Source of the DNA: Duncaniella sp.
GTDB taxonomy: Bacteria; Bacteroidota; Bacteroidia; Bacteroidales; Muribaculaceae
DNA: 5,069 nucleotides
Assembly (NCBI GenBank): GCA_029052375.1
Contig: JAIDJD010000470.1
Coordinates: forward strand, 1-5,069
Direction of reading: 5' to 3'
Shown here: positions 1-5,069 of the stretch, piece after piece
How the letters are laid out: each line of letters begins with the position of its first letter
Numbering within the stretch: the first letter of the stretch is position 1
The notes under the pieces: model-generated
Seen by the model: only the letters and a program-made list of their open reading frames with translations
What the model was told of the DNA's origin: nothing
The model's database searches: none
Position numbers and translations under genes: made by a program

Positions 1-101
1 CCCCCCCCCCCCCCACCCCGCCCCCCCCCCCCCCCCCCGCCACCCCCACCCCCCCCCCCCCCCCCCCCGATCCCCCCCCCCCCCGGCGCCCCCGCCCGCC
101 C
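1..101. other. C-rich low-complexity contig end, probably a sequencing artefact
   Basis: Positions 1-84 are almost entirely C, with isolated other bases at 15, 20, 39, 42, 48 and 69-71. Positions 85-101 are mixed C and G. Read on the minus strand this is a near-homopolymer of G. It encodes nothing and has no regular repeat unit. Poly-G is the known no-signal artefact of two-colour short-read chemistry, and such runs collect at contig ends, so I infer that this is not genuine genomic sequence. A real G-tract cannot be excluded from the sequence alone. Confidence 0.75.
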
Positions 102-115
102 TAAGGCTAACCAGG

Positions 116-155
116 CTTATAAATCTTATAAGACTTATATATTTATAATCCTTAT
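116..155. repeat. AT-rich CTTATA direct repeats with a 22-bp imperfect palindrome
   Basis: CTTATA occurs at 116-121, 125-130 and 134-139 with exact 9-nt spacing. Degenerate copies follow at 142-147 (TTTATA) and 151-155 (CTTAT). Positions 118-139 form a palindrome centred between 128 and 129, with 10 of 11 base pairs matching (only 123/134 fails); its core TCTTATAAGA is perfect. The element lies 17-56 nt beyond the stop of the phosphatase-like gene, in an otherwise GC-rich window. It could be a protein-binding site, a weak transcript end or an intergenic satellite-like repeat. It lacks the GC stem and U-tract of a standard intrinsic terminator. Confidence 0.6.
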
Positions 156-171
156 CGACAATGGATAGGAA

Positions 172-1788
172 TTACTGCCTGACGGGGGCCTGGGCCGCCG
201 CGTTGGGCGAACGTATGCGCAGGATGCGCGCCATAGTCGGGGCCACGGCCCGGGCGTCTATGGTGCCCGAGAGCGTGGCGGGCTCTACGCCCGGCCCTAT
301 GATGTAGACGGGCGACGTGGTGGCCTGCCAGCGCACTACGGGGAGAGGATTGCCCTCCCGGAGTGTCTCGCCATCCTCACGGTCTGTGATTTCCCAGCCG
401 GGGTTGACGGTGATCATGACGTCTCCGGCCGCCGGGGTGTATATGTTGCGCTGCAGCGCGGCGCCGTTGTCGCCGGCCCTGCGCGCTATGATGTCGTCTA
501 TGGTGAAGGCCTCGCTCACACCCGACATACGGGTGAGAAACTCGGCTGTCTGTGCCCTGAGCGCCATGATGTCCACACCGCGCTCCTTGGCCAGCTTGGC
601 GTTGAGGTGGAAGAATCCGTTGTGATAGCCCGTGGCCCACTGGCCGTTGCCGTGGATGGCCATCAGGTAGAGGTTGAGCAGAGAGACGGCCTTGCGCGGG
701 GAGAAGCGTCCCGTGGGGATGGCCCAGCGCTCGTCGTCCTTGCGTCCGCCCGAGGGGCCGGGGGTGCCGGCTATGAACACCACGGACGAGGGGAATCCGG
801 CGCCGCGGTCTACAGCCTTGAGTATGGCGGCTATGTCGCGGTCGAGGCGCAGGTAGGCGTCCATGGTCTCTATGCGGTTGTCGGCGTCGCGCCCGTAGAG
901 GTAGGGCGTGAGGTCGAAGGCCACGCTGATCATGTCTGTCACCTGGCGCGAGCCGAGCTGGAGGCTCTCTATCAGCTCTGTGGCCGTGAGGGCTATCTCG
1001 TGGTTGCCCTTGGGGCTGGCCTTGAACATCCTGAAGCGCTCTGTCTCGCGCGCGGGGAATGTGTGGCGGAAGGGGTATAGCTTCTTGTATTCAGGCAGGT
1101 CGGGATAGGTCTGGAGGGGACGCGAGGGCTCCCATGCCATGGTGTCGAGGCGCGAGGCGAGCGTGAGGCCCACGTTGCGCCTGGCTATGGGCGCGGGTGT
1201 CTCGCGGTAGTGCGAGGGCGACAGCCAGCGGCCGTCGGTGTCGCTGATGAAGAAGGCCGAGTTGCCGGCGTGGCCCGAGAGTATCACGGCGGTCTGAGGG
1301 TCGGAGGAGAGCGAATGCACCGTCCCTATGCCGCCGTCGGCTATGCGCACCTCGTCCGAGAGGGTCGAGACAAGCAGCCTGGCCGGGGTGACGTCTGTGA
1401 GCGAGTATGACCCCTCCTTGCCTGCGGGCAGGAGCGAGGGGACGTCCGTAAGCGTAGAGGGGCTCCAGATGCGCTCGGAGGGGACGCCGTTGACCGAGGG
1501 AGAGGCCCCTGTGACCAGGATGGCGGTGGCGGCGGTGGCGTCTATGCCGGGGCCGTAGTCCACGCTCTCCATCACGAGGCCGTTGTCCAGCAGGCGGTTG
1601 AATCCGTCCGGGCCGAAGCCGGGGCGCAGCAGGTCTATGTAGTCCTGCGAAAGACCCTCTATGAATATTCCCACCACGAGGCGCGGCCTGTGGCCGGCTC
1701 CGGTGTCTGCGGCAAGAGAGCCCAGGGTGGCGAAAGACGCTACCAGGGCTGCGGCGAGACGGGTGGAGACTTGTGACGGGAGGCGCAT
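172..1788 (-). CDS. Exported alkaline-phosphatase-superfamily protein, probable pseudoenzyme
   Basis: This 538-aa protein has an N-terminal signal peptide (hydrophobic segment about residues 11-27, likely cut after the Ala-Ala near 26-27), so it should act in the periplasm or envelope. The fold signature is clear: LVVGIFIEGLSQDY at 37-50 matches the first strand of PafA/NPP-type phosphatases (typically VVGIVVDQMRxDY), TGASPSVNGV at 93-102 matches the TGxxPxxHGI segment, and IIGPGV at 496-501 matches the late FYGPGI segment. The metal-site residues are missing, however: the first Asp is Glu44, the nucleophile position aligns with Ala84 (Thr85 is adjacent), the DxxGH pair is Pro295/Gly299, the ADHG pair is Thr342/Pro343, and the last His aligns with Thr491. 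Phosphatase activity is therefore doubtful. The ATG at 1788 was chosen because the signal peptide starts there; the frame stays open upstream only into the neighbouring gene. It lies 40 nt after that gene and is probably cotranscribed. The family call is firm, the function unknown. Confidence 0.88.
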   Translation of the reverse strand: MRLPSQVSTRLAAALVASFATLGSLAADTGAGHRPRLVVGIFIEGLSQDYIDLLRPGFGPDGFNRLLDNGLVMESVDYGPGIDATAATAILVTGASPSVNGVPSERIWSPSTLTDVPSLLPAGKEGSYSLTDVTPARLLVSTLSDEVRIADGGIGTVHSLSSDPQTAVILSGHAGNSAFFISDTDGRWLSPSHYRETPAPIARRNVGLTLASRLDTMAWEPSRPLQTYPDLPEYKKLYPFRHTFPARETERFRMFKASPKGNHEIALTATELIESLQLGSRQVTDMISVAFDLTPYLYGRDADNRIETMDAYLRLDRDIAAILKAVDRGAGFPSSVVFIAGTPGPSGGRKDDERWAIPTGRFSPRKAVSLLNLYLMAIHGNGQWATGYHNGFFHLNAKLAKERGVDIMALRAQTAEFLTRMSGVSEAFTIDDIIARRAGDNGAALQRNIYTPAAGDVMITVNPGWEITDREDGETLREGNPLPVVRWQATTSPVYIIGPGVEPATLSGTIDARAVAPTMARILRIRSPNAAAQAPVRQ

Positions 1789-1828
1789 CGTATGGCGGTT
1801 GTTGATATCTGTAGGATAATGTGTTATG

Positions 1829-3013
1829 TCAGCGGAGCCGGGGGCGGGAGAGCCACACGGCCGCCCTGATGGCCGAGGCACACATCAGAGGCCAGAAGGC
1901 CGGGTTGAGGTTCTGGACTCCGCAAACGCCTGCCGCGGCGAGGGCAATCAAGAGTGCAAAGTTAACACTTTGATAGCAAAACTCCAAGCGTTGGGCAGAT
2001 TTTAGCCACGGCGCCACAGCCCCCGCGAGGCAGAGCGGATTGAGCCAGAGCAGCACAAGGTTGGGCGCTGTGGCCTCGTGGACCGATATGAATACAAGGA
2101 AAGCGACCACGAGACCCGCCGCAAAGCAGGCTCCGAACCACAGCGTGTCGAAGATGCGGGCCGCGAGCATATGTCCGTACAGCTGACCGGCGCTGACGGC
2201 GGCGGAGAGCAGCAGGACAAGCACGCCAAAAGCCATCGGGGCGAACATGGCACGCGTGGGGCCCTGCGAGACAGAGGGGCTGTCGGCCGAGCCTACTATA
2301 TAGCTGTCGGACAAGACCGCGGGCGAGCCGTCGGGGAGGGCGGCCCCGGCGAGCATATCGGCGAGAATGACCGGCGCAAATGCGGCCTCGCGGCGCGTCA
2401 TGGGCCTGTCGATGCGGGTGCCGAGGGCTGTGTCGATGCCGAACTGATACCAGGGATAGGCGCTGTGGAACTTCGCCATGGTCTGGCGGAAAGTATCTCC
2501 CGCCCTCTCGGGCATCGGCCCGGCGCCGAACCGCAGGGTGTCGCCTATGGCTCTCTCTATCAGAGAGAGGGGGCGCGTGGCACAGTTGTCGAGTATGTAG
2601 TTGTAGCGGTAGACGCGGTGATCGGGCCGCAGGTTGTCGTCGGCCAGCGCCATGAGGCGGGCGGTCTGCTCCGGGGTCAGCGATATCACCTGCTCGCGGA
2701 CAGCACGCCCCTCGCGCGCATATGACTCGAGAAAGAGCGCTGTCGGATACGCCGCCGCCATGTAGTCTGTCTCGCCCTTGACAAAGCGGTAGACAAAGCC
2801 CGGAGAGTTGAAGTCAAAGACACCCCAGTTGAGGGTGAGGTCGGCCCTGCCCGGAATCCTCACCCTTAGCCCCGAGTGGCCCTCGAGCTCGTAGATTTCC
2901 GAGCCTGGCATACAGGTGAGCAGAGAGACTACGGCCGCCGAGTCAGGGACGGCGCAGAGCGAGACAAGGGCCGTCAGCATGGCCGCTAGAGAGAGTGCTA
3001 TTCTTCTCATCAT
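1829..3013 (-). CDS. Lnb/DUF4105-type periplasmic domain protein with C-terminal membrane segments
   Basis: This 394-aa protein starts at tandem ATG codons (3013 and 3010), 8 nt after the mutL stop. Residues 4-20 form a signal peptide. Residues about 29-200 carry the Lnb N-terminal periplasmic domain (DUF4105): CMPGSEIYELEGHSGLRV at 34-51, LNWGVFDFNSPGF at 61-73, FVKGETDY at 77-84 and YNYILDNCATRP at 138-149. His46 and Cys144 are the conserved pair expected of a papain/NlpC-like thiol hydrolase; this is inferred from the motif pattern, and the substrate is unknown. The C-terminal part has about five hydrophobic segments (roughly 257-275, 287-309, 316-337, 350-366, 370-387), so the catalytic-like domain would sit in the periplasm, anchored to the inner membrane. 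The open frame runs a further 102 codons upstream, but that stretch is an out-of-frame shadow of mutL. Tight spacing implies cotranscription with mutL. Family assignment is good, biochemical role unknown. Confidence 0.88.
   Translation of the reverse strand: MMRRIALSLAAMLTALVSLCAVPDSAAVVSLLTCMPGSEIYELEGHSGLRVRIPGRADLTLNWGVFDFNSPGFVYRFVKGETDYMAAAYPTALFLESYAREGRAVREQVISLTPEQTARLMALADDNLRPDHRVYRYNYILDNCATRPLSLIERAIGDTLRFGAGPMPERAGDTFRQTMAKFHSAYPWYQFGIDTALGTRIDRPMTRREAAFAPVILADMLAGAALPDGSPAVLSDSYIVGSADSPSVSQGPTRAMFAPMAFGVLVLLLSAAVSAGQLYGHMLAARIFDTLWFGACFAAGLVVAFLVFISVHEATAPNLVLLWLNPLCLAGAVAPWLKSAQRLEFCYQSVNFALLIALAAAGVCGVQNLNPAFWPLMCASAIRAAVWLSRPRLR
1957..1972 (-). promoter_or_regulatory. Possible internal Bacteroidetes promoter box (TAnnTTTG) inside an inverted repeat
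   Basis: On the minus strand, 1964-1957 reads TAACTTTG, a perfect match to the Bacteroidetes -7 consensus TAnnTTTG. It forms one arm of CAAAGT-GTTA-ACTTTG, an inverted repeat with 6-nt arms and a 4-nt loop. A TTTG lies upstream, but only 12 nt away instead of the usual 19-20 nt, so the -33 element is poor. The site is inside the 3' part of the Lnb-domain gene, in an unusually AT-rich patch. It could start a transcript about 160 nt before the phosphatase-like gene. It could also be chance, since it encodes an ordinary QSVNFA segment. Confidence 0.2.
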
Positions 3014-3021
3014 ATCGAGTG

Positions 3022-4989
3022 TCAGCCGAGAAGTCTGGCGAAGTAGTCGCCGGGGATTATGGAGAATATCTTCTTGCCGTCGGGTGTCAGCGACGGGGAG
3101 GGAGAGCGGAGCAGGTCTGCGATAAGGCGGTCCATCTCTGTCGCCGACAGCGGCTGTCCGCGGCGTATGGCCGAGGCGCGGGCCATCGAGAGCGCAAGAC
3201 GCTCGTGCAGCGTGTCGGCCACCTCCTGGCCCGTGTCGAGCACCCCGTCGAGGAGCTCTTCGACAAGGACTCGCGGCGAGGCGTCGCTGAGCAGCGAGGG
3301 GACACCGTCGATGCTCCACGACATCCCTCCGCGCGGAGTGATGACAAAGCCGAGCTGGCGCATCCGCGCGGCCACGTCGGCCATCACCTCATGGCGCTCG
3401 GGGGTCAGCTCCATGACCTCGGGGAACATCGTGGCCTGGGCCACGAACGCCTCGTCTGTGGCCGTGGACATATAGCGGTCGTAGAGCACACGCAGGTGGG
3501 CGCGGTGCTGGTCTATCACCATCACACCTCCGTGCGAGGGGGTCAGGATGTATGTGTTGTTGAGCTGGGAGGTGAAGAGCGCCGACGGCCCGGAGGCTGT
3601 CTCGCGGCTGTCTATGAGCGCGTCTGCAGCGCCGGCAGGCCCGAAGAGAGGCTCTCCCTCGGCGGGCTCAGGCGTGCCGTCCGCGGCCGCAGGGCCTGCG
3701 GCCGAGAGCCCTTCGTCGCGCTTGCGCATGAAGTCGTCGTAGAGCTTCTCCCAGTCGGTGGGGTCCGAGGCCGGGATGCTGGCCTCGCGCCGTCCGTATC
3801 CTCCGGCGCGGGAGGCCGGCGGAGCCGAGGCCCTGCGGCCGAAGCCGCTGTCCGGAGCCGTGCCGAAGACCGGGGACGCCGGGGGGCTGAAGGGATTGTA
3901 GTCTATGTCTACCTCGATGTCGTGCTGGGCCTGGCGGTCGGGCTTGAAGACAGGTATCTCTGGGGCGTCCTGCACCTCGAAGTCTATGGCCGGGGCGGCA
4001 TTGAAGCGTCCGAGAGCGTCGCGGATGGCGGCGGTGAGTATCTGCCATATGGCCTGCTCGTTCTCGAACTTTATCTCGTGTTTTGTAGGATGGATGTTGA
4101 CGTCGATGGTCTCGGGGTCGACACGGAGGCTGATGAAGTAGTTGGGCTGCTGGTCGGCCGGAATCAGCTTTTCGTAGCACTGCAGCACGGCCTTGTGGAA
4201 ATACGGGTGGCGCATATTGCGTCCGTTGACCATGAAGTATTGGAGCTGGTTGCGCTTGCGCGAGTTGGCCGGAAGGCCGACGAATCCGCTGACGCTGACT
4301 ATGGAGGTGTCTGTCTCGACGGGTATGAGCTGTTTGTCGAGGTTCTTGCCGAAGAGCTGGCAGATGCGCTGCTTGAGCGAGCCGCGGTGCAGCTGGTGGA
4401 GGGTGACGTCGTTGCTCACAAGCGTGAAGTCCACCCCGGTGTTGACCAGCGCGAGGCGTTCGAACTCGCGCATGATGGCGCTGAGCTCCACGGGGTCTTT
4501 CTTGAGAAACTTGCGTCGGGCGGGGACGTTGAAGAAGATGTTCTTGACCATCATGTTGGACCCCGGGACGCAGGCCTCGGGCTCCTGGCTCTCCACACGC
4601 GAGCCGTTGATGATGAGACGCGTCCCCACAGTGGCTCCGCGGAGCATGGTGCGGAGGTCTACCTGGGCTATGGCCGCTATGGAGGCGAGGGCCTCGCCGC
4701 GGAATCCCATGGTATGGAGCGTGAACAGGTCGTCGGCAGACGATATCTTGGACGTGGCGTGGCGCTCGAAGGCGAGGCGCGCGTCGGTGTCGCTCATGCC
4801 CGAGCCGTCGTCTATGACCTGGATGAGGGTGCGGCCCGCATCCTTGAGAACAATGGTGACCGAAGAGGCTCCGGCGTCTATGGAATTCTCGACAAGTTCC
4901 TTGATCACCGAGGCGGGGCGCTGTATCACCTCGCCGGCGGCAATCTGGTTGGCGACGGAGTCCGGCAGGAGTCTTATGATGTCACTCAT
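3022..4989 (-). CDS. mutL: DNA mismatch repair protein MutL
   Basis: MutL couples mismatch recognition by MutS to downstream strand removal in the cytosol. This copy is complete at 655 aa (E. coli MutL is 615). The N-terminal GHKL ATPase (about 1-330) is intact: IAAGEVIQRPASVIKELVENSIDAGA at 16-41 holds the general base Glu31 and Mg-binding Asn35, DDGSGM at 60-65, ERHATSKI at 75-82, GFRGEAL at 95-101, NVPARRKFLK at 154-163, and HPTKHEIKF at 300-308 with Lys303. A low-complexity Pro/Ala/Gly linker spans about 331-470. The dimerisation domain (471-655) has QATMFP at 518-523, placed like the beta-clamp-binding motif. Its endonuclease motifs are degenerate: DQHRAHLRVLYD at 493-504 replaces the usual DQHAxxE-x4-E, SMARASAIRRGQ (601-612) lacks the Cys of the ACR motif, and TPDGK (635-639) replaces CPHGR. 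The start follows a purine-rich stretch and overlaps the upstream stop (ATGAGTGA). Confidence 0.97.
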   Translation of the reverse strand: MSDIIRLLPDSVANQIAAGEVIQRPASVIKELVENSIDAGASSVTIVLKDAGRTLIQVIDDGSGMSDTDARLAFERHATSKISSADDLFTLHTMGFRGEALASIAAIAQVDLRTMLRGATVGTRLIINGSRVESQEPEACVPGSNMMVKNIFFNVPARRKFLKKDPVELSAIMREFERLALVNTGVDFTLVSNDVTLHQLHRGSLKQRICQLFGKNLDKQLIPVETDTSIVSVSGFVGLPANSRKRNQLQYFMVNGRNMRHPYFHKAVLQCYEKLIPADQQPNYFISLRVDPETIDVNIHPTKHEIKFENEQAIWQILTAAIRDALGRFNAAPAIDFEVQDAPEIPVFKPDRQAQHDIEVDIDYNPFSPPASPVFGTAPDSGFGRRASAPPASRAGGYGRREASIPASDPTDWEKLYDDFMRKRDEGLSAAGPAAADGTPEPAEGEPLFGPAGAADALIDSRETASGPSALFTSQLNNTYILTPSHGGVMVIDQHRAHLRVLYDRYMSTATDEAFVAQATMFPEVMELTPERHEVMADVAARMRQLGFVITPRGGMSWSIDGVPSLLSDASPRVLVEELLDGVLDTGQEVADTLHERLALSMARASAIRRGQPLSATEMDRLIADLLRSPSPSLTPDGKKIFSIIPGDYFARLLG

Positions 4990-5069
4990 CTTCTTCTTTC
5001 AGGATTGATGGTTGGGTTGTGGGCTCGGGGGTATCAGAGGTCTCGGGGGTCTCTGGGGTCTCGGGATTC
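4982..5069 (-). CDS. C-terminal end of an upstream gene (partial), PET-repeat tail
   Basis: The last 28 codons of a minus-strand gene run from the window edge to a TGA at 4984-4982, which lies inside the first codons of mutL (8-nt overlap, ATGAGTGA). The visible tail is NPETPETPETSDTPEPTTQP followed by SILKEEDE: a hydrophilic, Pro/Thr/Glu-rich disordered end. The overlap indicates translational coupling with mutL. In Bacteroidales the gene before mutL is, as I recall, often an OstA/LptA-like envelope protein with a low-complexity tail, which would fit, but nothing in these 28 residues proves it. The frame is supported by codon periodicity of the repeat and the coupled stop; the other two frames contain early stops or lack this pattern. 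Confidence 0.7.
   Translation of the reverse strand, partial: NPETPETPETSDTPEPTTQPSILKEEDE
5021..5065 (-). repeat. 9-nt tandem coding repeat (Pro-Glu-Thr units)
   Basis: Three successive CCN-GAG-ACC units (5065-5039) encode PET-PET-PET. Two diverged units follow, encoding SDT and PEP (5038-5021). The repeat probably continues beyond the window. In-frame 9-nt units of this kind expand and contract by slippage without breaking the gene and usually encode a disordered tail. Confidence 0.6.

Noticed and set aside
1..101. Plus-strand C-tract (minus-strand G-tract) as a G-quadruplex or telomere-like structure
   Set aside because: There is no regular G-run and loop pattern and it sits at the sequence edge, so an artefact is the simpler explanation.
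150..169. Hairpin CC(T)TATC-GACAATG-GATAGG just after the phosphatase-like stop as an intrinsic terminator
   Set aside because: The stem is only six pairs with a bulge and few GC pairs, and no T-tract follows on the transcribed strand.
607..1080. 157-codon plus-strand open frame antisense to the phosphatase-like gene
   Set aside because: Repetitive Val/Gly/Glu-rich shadow translation with no recognisable start signal or domain.
1789..1881. Upstream extension of the phosphatase-like gene by 31 codons
   Set aside because: It overlaps the end of the preceding gene and would bury the signal peptide behind a hydrophilic stretch; the start at 1788 gives a normal export signal.
2078..2725. 215-codon plus-strand open frame antisense to the Lnb-domain gene
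   Set aside because: The minus-strand protein has conserved domain motifs and membrane segments throughout; the antisense product is Gly/Arg/Glu-rich and featureless.
2945..2965. Possible lipoprotein lipobox at Cys20 of the Lnb-domain protein
   Set aside because: The residue before the Cys is Leu (LVSLC), which does not fit the Gly/Ala/Ser required at that position.
3014..3319. Open 102-codon N-terminal extension of the Lnb-domain gene
   Set aside because: It lies wholly within the 3' end of mutL in another frame and its translation is Arg/Pro/Ala-rich without domain features. A proper signal peptide begins at the ATG pair at 3013/3010.
4193..5008. 271-codon open frame antisense to mutL on the plus strand
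   Set aside because: It mirrors the mutL ATPase region, has a Ser/Arg/Met-rich composition with no motif, and is the expected by-product of GC-rich codon use on the other strand.

Overview
The window is a GC-rich piece of a Bacteroidales-type genome. MutL, the Lnb/DUF4105-type protein and the alkaline-phosphatase-like protein all read like Bacteroidales versions, genes lack clear Shine-Dalgarno sites, and one TAnnTTTG box is present. The high GC together with frequent ATA isoleucine codons would fit Muribaculaceae or an Alistipes-like lineage, but the family cannot be fixed from this sequence. Position 1 looks like a contig end because it starts with about 100 bases of nearly pure C.

Everything recognisable is transcribed from the minus strand, so the order of transcription runs from high to low coordinates. 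(1) 5069-4982 is the C-terminal tail of an upstream gene with Pro-Glu-Thr repeats; its stop overlaps the start of mutL by 8 nt. (2) 4989-3022 is a complete mutL (655 aa). (3) After an 8-nt gap, 3013-1829 encodes a 394-aa secreted or membrane protein with an Lnb/DUF4105-type papain-like domain and about five membrane segments. (4) After a 40-nt gap, 1788-172 encodes a 538-aa exported protein with the alkaline phosphatase (PafA/NPP) fold signature. (5) 171-1 holds a short AT-rich repeat and palindrome, then the C-rich low-complexity end. The spacing suggests one operon.

The genes do not form an obvious pathway. MutL is a cytosolic mismatch-repair ATPase, whereas the next two products act in the periplasm or envelope. 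Two observations stand out. The alkaline-phosphatase-like protein lacks essentially every metal ligand of its superfamily, so it is a likely pseudoenzyme. MutL also lacks the intact DQHA(X)2E(X)4E endonuclease motif and the other nuclease motifs, so the mismatch-repair nick in this organism would need another source. No RNA gene, CRISPR array, insertion sequence or prophage feature was seen.
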